Below, piece after piece: positions 55,065 through 64,000 of a stretch of 64,000 nucleotides of DNA. The stretch comes from Scalesia atractyloides (taxonomy: Eukaryota; Streptophyta; Magnoliopsida; Asterales; Asteraceae): positions 49,805,681 through 49,869,680 of the forward strand of contig CAMTDV010000007.1 in the NCBI GenBank assembly GCA_947069175.1, written 5' to 3'. The position numbers were made by a program, and so were the translations under genes. How positions within the stretch are numbered: the stretch's first letter is position 1; each line of letters opens with the position of its first letter. Under the pieces are notes generated by a model. The model did not search any database, was not told where the DNA came from, and saw nothing but the letters and a program-made list of their open reading frames with translations.

Positions 55065-56326
55065 CTAATCATGTACCCAATTCTCATATAAAACAATGTT
55101 TGAATTTGAATTCAAGAAAAATTGAGTTAAAAGATTGAAACACATGTGATAAATAATCCCAACATAAGTTTTTAGAGGTGAAAGTGAGAGGAGGTTAGAT
55201 ATTTTCTTCTTAATAGCTCTTTTGAAAAATTGCAAGGTAGGCCCAGAAGGAAAAGAGCTACCAACATGTGTATGTAGTAGAGCCGCTTCATTTAAAGCTA
55301 AGAGTTGGCTATTATAGTCATCGATGGACGTCAGCACACAAATATAATAGTGTTAGTATAAGAACATATGAGTTTGTTGAATATCTGTGTACTATCTTTA
55401 TATAATGAAAAGAATAGGAATGATTTAGTTCTAACTAACAACATGATATTCGAATAGTTTAAATGTGTACTATGCTAAGGCAGAAATTCAATCTTTATGA
55501 CATTATGGTGTATACATAATATTGTTGTAGTGATTGTGAAATAACTAAGTGAATGAAGGTATACACTAACTCGGGGAGGGAATTAATATAATTAGATTTA
55601 CTTTTTAGCAAATAAAAAATCTAAAAAGCATTGATACGAGTTAAAACGAGTGAAATACACTATTGTTCAAACTGTTGGTTTATGGTCACAGTTGTACTTT
55701 TACGTAAGTTTCAATGCCATCTAAAAGGTAGCCTTTTAATTCGGATTGGTGTATCCTATTGCATCTTTTGAATAGCTCTTTTAAATCTTTAGGTATGACT
55801 ATATTGGTAGCGATTAAATATCTATCTCAATTTCTTTAAGATTCTTTGACAACTGGTCTATATGGTGACTTTCACTTGTTTGATTCATAGATTACGATGG
55901 TGTAATATTTAGCATAATTAAGGAGTCATGTAATCAAGTTAAGTGGTCCAGTTATTAACAAAGATGACAGAAACGTCGTGACTTCGAATTAGTCACAAAA
56001 ATCATACGTTCATTATTCAGTCTTGATATCGATTAAGCCCAACAGTCTGTCAGTTGTTTGATTGCCTCTTAGATATTTTTTAGTCCTCTGCGTGTTTGAC
56101 TTAATGCATTACTATGTTTTATAATAGATCATTTTACATTGTGAAGATCACAAGCAATAAAAGATGACAAAGCCAGTATTATTAAAGATATGAATGCATA
56201 TGACATAGCCCGTATTATTGAAGATAAGATCTATAGAAACATAAATCTATCATACTAGCCACTGTGAAAAGAGTAGCTAGCTATGCATGTTGCAGTTTGG
56301 TTATGTCCCATATTCTTTAGTTCCAT
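55065..56326 (+). other. Non-coding flank between Copia fragment and lipid-transfer gene
   Basis: AT-rich. It aligns with 58604-59055 and 60630-61291 of copy 2. Probably old Copia 3' sequence followed by the gene's downstream flank. The minus-strand frame 55065-55337 is not convincing. Confidence 0.6.
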
Positions 56327-56759
56327 TCATGGAAGAGTGTATGCTGCCAGAAGAACAGAAAATTGCTCAATAAAAGGTTACACAATGCACAAATACATTA
56401 ACAGGATAAGAATCATCGCAGAAACTTACGTCCGCATTTATAGCCAATGGGTGATGTGCAAAGTTGCAGCGCTTTGGAATGGTCAATGCAATTTTAGGGT
56501 CAATACCAGAGCTCTTGGCGGTGTTAGAGAGCATAACCGCACAAAGGCAGCTTGGGTTATGCCCAAGTACCTTCACCTGAGCACAGCAACTATCTGGGAC
56601 GGCTGCATTCTCATCTTGAGCAGCAGTAGCACAAGGTGCTAGCTTCATTGCCTCATTATCAGGTGTAGATTTCCAACAGGGTCCTCCTGTTCCCTCAACA
56701 CTTCTCAGATATGCAATTCCCATGATTGCAACCAAACCCATAATGCAGTTGATTTTCAT
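56327..56759 (-). pseudogene. Secreted lipid-transfer protein (DIR1-like, 8-Cys), two exons, one-base frameshift
   Basis: Exon 1 is 56759-56430, the intron 56429-56344 (86 nt, GTAAGT...CTGGCAG) and exon 2 56343-56327 (17 nt). The protein starts MKINCIMGLVAIMGIAYL, a signal peptide with cleavage likely near EG/T. The eight-Cys LTP/AAI pattern follows: C28, C43, C58-C59, C71-x-C73, C98. The eighth Cys (codon 56436-56434) sits in GYKCG, and exon 2 completes the family ending YTLP-stop. C98 and the last Cys are separated by 29 nt instead of 30, so one base is missing at about 56446-56462 and the unspliced frame runs off. Such proteins bind lipids in the apoplast. It is either a pseudogene or carries a sequence error. 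Confidence 0.85.
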
Positions 56760-56816
56760 TGTGTCTTCTTAATTCACTTATGCACTCAAGATGTTTTCAG
56801 AGCTTGAAGTCCGAAG

Positions 56817-56823
56817 ATTTATA
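56817..56823 (-). promoter_or_regulatory. TATA box of the lipid-transfer gene
   Basis: The minus strand reads CCCCCTATAAATC, with TATAAAT 58 nt upstream of the start codon at 56759. That leaves room for a short leader of ~25-30 nt. No other element is clear. Confidence 0.65.
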
Positions 56824-56829
56824 GGGGGA

Positions 56830-58132
56830 ATGTGAAACTGAAAGTATTCTAGATTGTAAACACTCGTCCTCTCAACATGTTCTCAAATGGAGGAAGCACT
56901 AGAACTTGAAAACCAATAACTATGACACTAGGGTGGTAGTAGTTGAGTGATCCGTGGATATATATCATTAGCTGTTTTCTTGAAGTTTTACACGTGTAAG
57001 TGTTTTTATACAAATTTTCTTTTTTGTTTTTCTTTTTTAAAATCTTATTAATATGGGTCATCCACCAAAATTGGAATCCACCTATACTCCCGTATGTGAT
57101 TGTTACCAACCCTTATAATTTCGACCTGTGTATGTTATAAAAATGATCTTAAAAAGTAGTTAGAAGTTTTGGTTACCAATATATGTTTTACATATAGTGT
57201 AAAACGGACCATTTAAAAAAAAAACCCTGTCTTCCTCTCTCTTTTCATCTTACTTGTAAACAAAAGTTTGTATACTTGCTAGTTAATATAACATTTCTAT
57301 TTATTTAAAACTACATGTTTCTTTAAAGAATGTCTTTTTGGTTAAATAAATTTGTTTATGTTTTTACATTTATATCAAACTATACATGCATGTAATCATA
57401 GACAGTCCACGGCTATTTTTGTAAGTAGTTTCATCTTTTCAAACAATATTCCATGGTTAGCTAAGTATTGTAATTTTTCCCCAAAATAAGACGTGTTTAG
57501 TACAAATTAATGCACAATTTTATCTGAACAAAACTTTATTTGACGTAAATTTTAGTTGCATGTTATAGTATACAACAATTCACATATATGGCCATGATAA
57601 AAGTCGCCCACATAGCTTAAAACACGGTTGGTATAGGACTCATGATGACATGGCATTGGCACAAACCTCATCGTGCAGTTTCGTGGCTAAATATGTCAAA
57701 AGTCATCGCCATAGACGTCGTCGGTACACTTTCATCGCTATGTTTGGCCATACATTGGATTTTCTTTCGTTATATAACTCCATTGGACTACCTCCAACGC
57801 GCCTGTTGGAGGTGTGCCCTTTAAAATCCTTGATAACCTTTACCATTGTGTAACTCTGTCCATACATGCCTGTAGTAGCAACCAAGCCTTTCTACAAGGC
57901 GTTGGTTTTTCTTGATTTTCGCATATGGGATGGGCCCAATTAAAGTAAAAAATGTTTTTTTTAATATTATATGTAGTGGGTAAGTGATGAGGTGGAAAAT
58001 AAAAAGGGTGAGGAAATGTCTAGGGTTGAGATGAATGAGGGTTTTTAATAATTTGTAAGAATATGATAGGTTGATCATGTGGCAGCTAAGAGCACCCAAA
58101 GGCGCACATACCATTGGAGATCGTGTTATGAT
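56830..58132. other. Upstream flank of the lipid-transfer gene
   Basis: AT-rich. No second gene seen. Frames at 57642-57824, 57650-57853 (plus) and 57821-58114 (minus) lack family signs. 57600-58130 has somewhat higher complexity and could be a small DNA element, but I could not find matching inverted ends. Confidence 0.45.
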
Positions 58133-58603
58133 GCAAGATCACATCTCAACAAATGGGCAAGTATTTGATGTCATTTTGTGGGCTTCTGAGAAGCAAACTT
58201 GCATAACCAATTCCACAACATAACGTGAATTTGTGGCATTGACAGCAACTAGTAAAGAGAATAAGTGGGTGAGGACCTTGGTAATTATGTATGACGGCAA
58301 CGAATATCATCAATTTTTATTTGGTATGATATCGAAGCTACATTTGCTTAGACTTATAGCCAAGTCTGCAGTGGTACAACTAGATACTTGGGTGTTAGAC
58401 ATGGCACGGTTTATCAGCTCATCACGCATGGTGTGATATATATTAAGTTTTTATGTACTCAACATAACATAGCCAATCATCTAACCAAAGGGTTTGCAAG
58501 AGACTTAGTGTACACATCAACTATGAATGGGGATGGGTTGAAGTCCATACACATAACAGTCAAGTTAAGATACCTAATTCCCATAAAATACAATGTTCGA
58601 TAA
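58133..58603 (+). pseudogene. Copia RNase H fragment, copy 2
   Basis: Readable pieces are REFVALTATSKENKWVR (~58228-58278), LGVRHGTVYQLITHGV in frame 58388-58603, and FLCTQHNIANHLTKGFARDL. The last extends two to three codons further into the Copia C-terminus than copy 1. Frameshifts and stops abound. Confidence 0.75.
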
Positions 58604-59055
58604 TAGAACACATGTGATAAATCATTATAGCAGTAACCGACAGAAGGTAGGAATTTTACTTCTTAACAGTTCTTATAAAAAATACAAGGTAGCTCAAAGA
58701 GGAAAAGCGTTACCTACATGTGAATGTAGTTTATCTACTTCAATTAAAGCATAGAGTTGGCTTTTGTGTACACGCATAGATGGATAATAGTGTCAGCAAA
58801 AGAACAAATGAGTTTGTTGAACGTATCATGTAATGAAAAAATAGCAATGGTGATAAAGTTCCAATCTTTAAGGCATTCTAATTTATAAATAAGTTTGTTT
58901 TTATTTATTGTGAAATAACTAAGTGAACAAAGGATTACACTAAATCGACAGAGGAATGTTGGTGATTTTAGTGTCATCATTATCAGTTTAGTATAACTGG
59001 ATTTACTTTCGACGAAATAAAAATACCTAAAAATTATTGATACAAGTCAGAAGGC

Positions 59056-60629
59056 AGAAGGTGTGAGGTGCAAACTTGTTTTATCAATATTATGATTATG
59101 GGTACTAAGGAGCGTCTAACTATCTAAGGGACAAAGCAGCTATACCATTGATGTTTTATGCGGCACCGCCCCTTCGTCGAAGTACTAGAAAACGCCTCGA
59201 TTCTTGGGACGAAGGCATTGAGCCTCGAACGGGGTCGCACTATGAATTTGTATGGTTGGTAAAAAGTTGTATTAAAATGTATACCCATTTTTGGTATAGA
59301 TCATTAGTAAGTACCTTTATCTTTACTTGTAACTTAAGTGTTACTTGTAACTTAAGTGATGGAGTTTCTAACCGTAGTGTCATACTCTTTCAAGTAGATT
59401 TGAAACATCTCACCCATATAAAAGATTTGTTTGGTTCATTATGGCTACAAGTTTACCACTTTTGTTTATTGAATAGAATAATTATTCGTTCGGGTAAATC
59501 ATCAAAATAACCATATTGACTATTATTAATATAGCCTTGACTTTTTATCTTCTACGTCACATGGCGCAGCACATTACTCTCATGCGTCATATATAATATG
59601 GAATTTTGCTCATGCGCCAACCCTTCATTACCTGCACCAACCCATTTACGTCTTGCGCTTCGCCATCTTCTCCTGCGCTGTTCTTTCTAGTGCCACAACT
59701 TCTTATGCACCATTTTTTGTCCTCCTACGCCAAAAGGATACATGCCTATCTTTAATATGGCCGATGCTTCCACATGGTGAATTCTGGGTGGTTGGTGTGT
59801 TGTTCTAGGCGACACAATACGGATTAGCTCAAAACGGGTAGGACAAAAAATAAATGATAAAAAATACCACTTCAACAAAACGAATCATGTTATAAGGCCA
59901 TGAGGTATACTTTAACTATTCTAAACTCTATATAAGTGCCACATCACCTATTTTTTTTTCCTTTTTACTTCACCTTATCATAAGGAAATAGTTTATCTTT
60001 GTTAACTCTACCTCACTTACCCTTTTTTAATTATTTTAATATTAAATATTTAAATTAAATACCAAAATAAATATAATAATAATAATAATACGATTTCATT
60101 AACTTTTTAGTTAAATTAAACATTGATAATAAATAGTATTAGTTTCTTAGTCTTTTTTGCATAAGTTAAAATGTTAATCAAGAGAAGTTTTAACACTACT
60201 AAACATAAAGAAAGAAAGGTTTGAAAGAAATGTTAACTTGTTTATGTCATCTTTAACACCAATAAAATTAGAATACACTCAAAAGCCTAAGTTTATAAAA
60301 AGGTTAAGTATATGCATCTTGACTTTTATGTGAAGACATCACCAAATTGACCAAATGCAAAAAAAAATAGCAATTTATCAAAAAAAAATAAGTCTTTATT
60401 TATGTAAGCTAGCAATTAATAATTTATGTTTGCAATTATGATTTGCCAGACAATTAGAGAAAGGGATAATTCTCCAAGATAAACAAACAATATTTATAGA
60501 CAAATCTAATTCAATAGTACAAGAGAATTGCAAGAGGCCCACCCTCCAATGTACATATATATAGGCTAAAATTATATGAAGTACGGTGGGACCAGGCCCA
60601 TCTCCAATATACATAAATCCGCCATTGCC
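59056..60629. other. ~1.6 kb insertion within copy 2
   Basis: This stretch has no counterpart in copy 1 (between ~55655 and ~55688). No inverted ends, LTRs or transposase were found. An open frame at 59148-59510 has no family signature; at 59325-59360 it contains a direct repeat of TTACTTGTAACTTAAGTG. Confidence 0.5.
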
Positions 60630-60693
60630 TAGTTGTACTTTTACATAAGTTTTAATTCTAATATAGAGGTAGCTATTTATTTCCAACTGGTGA

Positions 60694-60696
<3 letters not shown>

Positions 60697-60746
<50 letters not shown>
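60697..60746. repeat. (AT)n microsatellite
   Basis: Uninterrupted AT dinucleotide run of ~50 bp within duplication copy 2. It is absent from copy 1. Confidence 0.9.
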
Positions 60747-60748
<2 letters not shown>

Positions 60749-61291
60749 TATAAAATACGGTATCTTATGATTGTCTCTTTTTGGATATGTCTATTATCGT
60801 AACAGTTAATTAGACATGTCCATTTCTTAAAGATTCTTGATCAATTTGTTTATTTTGGTGACTATAACTTGTTTGATTTGGGTAGATTTGCATGGGTGTA
60901 ATTTGTTTGATTTGTCAAGTTTTAATAAAGATCACTAAATGTCGTGATGTGGAATTCGTCACAAAAATCATACGTTCAATTTTAGTTTTCATATCGATAA
61001 AGCCCAAATGCCTGCTCCGTGTTTGATTTGCTTGTTAGATAATTACTAGTTCTTTGCATGTTTGATTTTGTGCATTACAATGTTATATAATAGATCATTT
61101 TTTCATTGTGAAGATTACAAGCTAACATAAGATGACAACACCAGTATTATAAAAGATATGAACATATATGGCAAAGCCAATATTATTAAAGAAAAGATCC
61201 AGAGAAACATAAATCTACCATGATAGCCACCGTGAGAGTAGCTAGCTATGCATGTTGACGTCTGGTTATGTCCCATATTCTTTACTTCCAT

Positions 61292-61308
61292 TCATGGAAG
61301 AGTGTATG
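61292..61308 (-). pseudogene. Last exon of the duplicated lipid-transfer gene
   Basis: All 17 bases of exon 2 (CATACACTCTTCCATGA on the minus strand) are conserved, preceded by a weakened acceptor (TTTTGACAGCG). Intron sequence continues to ~61345 and then stops; exon 1 and promoter are gone. Confidence 0.75.
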
Positions 61309-61341
61309 CGCTGTCAAAAGAACCGAACTTTACTCAATGAA

Positions 61342-61425
61342 ATATATATACAACTGAATACAAAATACAAAACATAAACATGTAGCTGGTCTATGCATCT
61401 GAGTCGGAATCTGAATCTGGCTGCT
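61342..61425 (-). repeat. ~85-bp repeat ending an acidic DSDSDA tail
   Basis: It is similar to 63586-63675, including TACAACT-AATACAAAATACAA and the minus-strand coding end PDSDSDSDA-stop. It abuts both the broken lipid-transfer intron and the Copia fragment. Confidence 0.7.
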
Positions 61426-62640
61426 GCTCTGAGAACCCGTATATGGTTTAGCACAAAAAACAGTGGATGAGTCTGCTGTCATGTGAGTAGTAGAACCCGA
61501 GTCGGGAACCCACAAATCCACCTGCTGACGAATCCCCGACAAATCAGCTACCAAACCATAATTAGGTGAAGTATGTTTCTCAACGCATTGAGTAAAATGA
61601 GATGGCCCAAATCCTTGAGAAGAAACCAAGCCCAAAGTATTCACACCAAGCCCAAATGATAAGCCTGATGTAGAAGTACCAAGCCCAACAGAAACACTAG
61701 ATCCAGTAGATACTACTGGCCCAAAACGCGGTGCTGAAACAGAGAGAAAGAAAGGTGTTGGGCATAACATAGATGAAGATCAAGGCCCATCACCAGAGAT
61801 CCGTTGATCTGCTTATTGACTTTGACCATAAGATGAATTGAAAAACGGCGTCGTGTTATTGTGAACCCTAAATCCCAAATCAGCAAAGAAAAGTGAGCTG
61901 AGAATGACGATACACCATGACCACTGTAGCTGTTACCAAATCGACTTCCAGAACCACCGTACAGGTCACCAGTTCGTCCACCACGACCTCGATTGCCTCT
62001 CCATCTACGACCAAAACCACGACCAGTCTGTTGCGAAGCATTCTTGTTACATCGATGATAACACTCGGTAGCCGTATGACCAAATCTAGAACAAATTTGC
62101 CATTGGACTATTGAATTTATTGAAGCTGACGACTGATTTTGCTCAGGATCCAATCCATGTAAAACTTGTAGAACAAGCATCTCATCAGAGATTCAACAGC
62201 AAATAGTGCATCATATAATTCTTTTGCTCAGGAATCGATCGAGAATTTTGTTTTAGCATGTGATATTCAGTAGTACGATACAAAGATTGTTTTGCAAACA
62301 CTTGTTGATAAAAGGAATCTTCTATATTCTTCCGTAGTTCAAAGGCAATGTTTGTACCTCTAGCAAGATGCATAAGTGAAGCAGAAAGATTTGCAGTAAG
62401 TAGTGTAGTCACGTATATATCCGATTTGTCCCAAATATCTCTTGCAGGTGTTCCGATTTGTGTTATTTTTTGTTCTCTATTCAAGTATCGCAGTAGACTA
62501 AGTGTCTTCAATATTGAAAGCATTTGATGCTTCCAGTTTAGAAAATTAACATCATTAAGTTTGATCCGAGCACAATTTGTGATATTCGGAAGAGATTGTT
62601 AATGAACAGATGTTGCATCACTAGTAATTGAATTGGATGT
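61426..62640 (-). pseudogene. Copia gag and protease
   Basis: The frame 62523-62185 (TPARDIWDKSDIYVTTLLTA, LARGTNIAFELRKNIEDSFY) is gag core text. The frame 62180-61713 has a zinc knuckle in which the first Cys is Trp (QWQICSRFGHTATECYHR), then an Arg/Gly-rich stretch (GRRWRGNRGRGGRTG). The frame 61770-61330 has the protease motif LWVPDSGSTTHMTADS near 61500 and then YTG, where it ends and joins the acidic-tail repeat. Gag normally packages RNA; the protease cuts it. Frame breaks and the lost Cys show decay. Confidence 0.8.
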
Positions 62641-62848
62641 CATTGATGAGAAAAAAAACCAAAAAGAGTTTGAAGATTTTATTGAGAAATAGAAAGAATT
62701 AATAGATTTGAATAAAAATCCACCTGGATAACTAATGATGAATTAAGAAGAAGAAATGAGAAAAGATTGATCGAAAAGCTTGAAGAACAGAATCTATGGC
62801 AGTTCGATTGGAATCAATTGAAGATCAGTAGCTCGCATGGAAGCAAAT

Positions 62849-62859
62849 CTCTGATACCA
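62849..62859 (-). other. Primer binding site of the Copia fragment
   Basis: The minus strand reads TGGTATCAGAG, three bases after the LTR end TTTTCA. Confidence 0.85.
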
Positions 62860-62862
62860 TAT

Positions 62863-63023
62863 TGAAAATCAACTGTTGTTTCATTCAAGTTAGTATGTTA
62901 TGGATTACACTTCTATTTATACACATGAGTTATAACAAACTAACTACCAACTACTCTATAACTAACTCATAACAAACTGCCACTTGTACATCAATAACTC
63001 TCTACACATAATACACTCTAATA
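62863..63023 (-). repeat. Short (~160 bp) 5' LTR of the Copia fragment
   Basis: On the minus strand it runs from TATTAGAGTGTATTATG to GTTGATTTTCA and contains TATAAATAG (~62915-62923). The first base pair is TA where TG is usual. Confidence 0.7.
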
Positions 63024-63585
63024 TTTGGACTTCTATATACGGCTCAATCTATTTGGACACCCCTACTGTCTATTTGGACACTTTTGGTGTCCTAGAAGGG
63101 TCGTCTAGGCACTAAATTCAAGGAGGCACTAAGTGGATGTCAGGCACAAAATTTTAGGATTCCAGACGCCCCGTATAAGTCTAGACAAGACATCTAGAAC
63201 GTTGGTGTTTTTTTAGTTGAAAAGTGGGTGTTTGGTGGGGTAAATTGATTGTTGTTGAAGGGTGATTTTTATAAGTGAAAAAATGGGTGTTTTGGTGGTT
63301 TAATTTGAGATGTTTTTAAAAAAAAAAGTTTTACATTGTTTTTAAATTTTACTTTTTGAATATTACCTTTCCATTAAAATATTATATTATTTAAATTTAG
63401 CACTGTTTTCAACATTTTAATAAGAATTCAATTATTATAATTATAACGTGAAAATTTTATATAACATTTTGAAAATTATATTTTTCCGTATTATATTTCA
63501 ACGTGATGTAGACAAACAATCATTAACTAAAAATAAACTTAAATATAACATATATATGATAAGTTTGTACATCCATAACAAAATA
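63024..63585. other. AT-rich intergenic sequence
   Basis: Short repeats of TATTTGGACA occur at 63048-63080. GGGTGTTTGGTGGG and GGGTGTTTTGGTGG occur near 63227 and 63286. No ORF or RNA gene seen. Confidence 0.45.
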
Positions 63586-63635
63586 TATATATATACAACT
63601 TAATACAAAATACAAAACATGAATATGAAGCGAAT

Positions 63636-63863
63636 CTATGCATCCGAGTCGGAATCTAAATCTGGATCTGGTTGTTGCTGCTGTGGTGCTCGAGGTGGTG
63701 GGAGCGGTTTGACAGGTAAGCCCCTCTCTCGTCTATCCTGCGGCTCCTGAACCAACCAACCCATAAAATCTATAAGCCTGCCAACGTCGGCTCGTAAACG
63801 CAGATATGCTGCAGCTCCCCGGCATGACCTGGAATAACGTGCCAAGAAAACTGGGCGCCCCAA
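63636..63863 (-). CDS. Unrecognised ORF with acidic DSDSDA C-terminus
   Basis: The minus-strand frame 63863-63636 reads RADVGRLIDFMGWLVQEPQD, then a Pro/Gln-rich linker and PDPDLDSDSDA-stop. Upstream (63864-64000, other frame) is a Pro-rich piece with GGSSRSEPPEDLDGVAPPK and a preceding HFDLVYPKALPEHFGRRG, so the gene probably starts beyond the window and has a frame change near 63865. The base composition is distinctly GC-richer than its neighbours. It may be a retroelement-associated ORF or a host gene end; I do not know the family. Confidence 0.4.
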   Translation of the reverse strand: MGRPVFLARYSRSCRGAAAYLRLRADVGRLIDFMGWLVQEPQDRRERGLPVKPLPPPRAPQQQQPDPDLDSDSDA

Positions 63864-64000
63864 GAGGTGGTGGTGGCTTTGGCGGAGCTACCCCGTCTAA
63901 ATCCTCTGGGGGTTCTGAACGACTGCTGCCTCCTCGTCTGCCGAAGTGCTCCGGTAGGGCCTTCGGATAGACCAGATCGAAGTGTTCCGATAGGACCTCC

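Larger units (their letters stand above)
54666..56380 (+). repeat. Tandem duplication, copy 1
   Basis: This matches copy 2 (58133-61345) in order: Copia RNase H fragment, its downstream sequence, then the 3' flank of a lipid-transfer-protein gene. Similarity ends near 56380, inside the intron of that gene. Copy 2 has an extra ~1.6 kb in the middle. Confidence 0.8.
58133..61345 (+). repeat. Tandem duplication, copy 2 (gene truncated)
   Basis: It aligns with copy 1: 58133-58603 with 54666-55064, 58604-59055 with ~55085-55655, and 60630-61345 with ~55688-56380. The last shared sequence is CTCAATGAAAT (copy 1 CTCAATAAAAG) within the intron. After that, unrelated sequence replaces exon 1. Confidence 0.8.
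61426..63023 (-). mobile_element. Copia fragment: 5' LTR, gag, protease (minus strand)
   Basis: Reading down from 63023: LTR (63023-62863), PBS (62859-62849), leader, gag, zinc knuckle, and protease ending abruptly near 61426. Integrase, RT and the 3' LTR are missing. This small-LTR type resembles Copia families with ~160 bp LTRs and differs from the Sirevirus-like elements at 1-16097. Confidence 0.8.

Noticed and set aside
57600..58132. Small DNA transposon (MITE) upstream of the lipid-transfer gene
   Set aside because: I could not find convincing inverted ends or a target duplication, only sequence resembling such elements.
59148..59510. 120-codon plus-strand ORF in the insertion within copy 2
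   Set aside because: No domain, an internal direct repeat and Ser/Leu/Phe-rich AT-driven composition; likely chance.
1..64000. tRNA, rRNA or other RNA genes
   Set aside because: No cloverleaf-like A/B box pair or ribosomal sequence was noticed on either strand. The tRNA-like words are primer binding sites of retrotransposons.

Overview
The window reads as a repeat-dominated stretch of a dicot plant nuclear genome. It is AT-rich, with GT-AG splice sites and long (TA)n tracts. About 85% of it is degraded LTR retrotransposons typical of flowering plants: Sirevirus-type Copia, Ty3/gypsy Tat with a second RNase H, Ty3/gypsy chromovirus, and Athila. From the family flavour I suspect an asterid, probably Asteraceae, but this is recognition from memory and not proof. 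Only one host gene is well supported, and it is broken.

Layout. (1) 1-16097: two nested Sirevirus-like Copia elements. Element A (1-3059 and 13886-16097) contributes the end of pol, a long 3' spacer, an env-like ORF and its 3' LTR. Element B (3060-13880) is complete, with two ~710 bp LTRs, PBS, gag, pol and polypurine tracts. It sits inside the env-like ORF of A with a 5-bp target duplication (TTTTG). (2) 16098-25450: a Tat-lineage gypsy element lacking its 5' end in the window: gag, protease, RT, two RNase H domains, a deleted integrase, an antisense ORF and a 3' LTR. (3) 25451-30815: AT-rich sequence with two inverted-repeat-bounded DNA elements that carry minisatellites, a LINE 3' end, and Athila-like non-coding sequence. 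(4) 30816-45763: a chromovirus on the minus strand with ~4.2 kb LTRs, inserted in that Athila-like sequence, which seems to resume at 45764. (5) 45764-53782: Athila-like LTR material, then a second Athila-like element that lost gag and most of pol but keeps its extra ORF. (6) 54666-61345: a tandem duplication carrying a Copia RNase H fragment and a small secreted lipid-transfer-protein gene. Copy 1 keeps the gene with a one-base frameshift; copy 2 keeps only its 17-nt last exon. (7) 61342-64000: a minus-strand Copia gag-protease fragment with one LTR, and the acidic C-terminus of an unrecognised ORF.

Apart from the lipid-transfer gene, the coding sequences are retrotransposon genes riddled with frameshifts and stops, so no working host pathway is visible. 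I found no convincing new biological system. The points most worth checking are the spliced but frameshifted lipid-transfer gene and its truncated duplicate, the env-like ORF split by a related element that lacks that ORF, the spliced-looking antisense ORF of the Tat element, and the variable array of GGCCCA-type motifs upstream of the putative TATA in the chromovirus LTRs.
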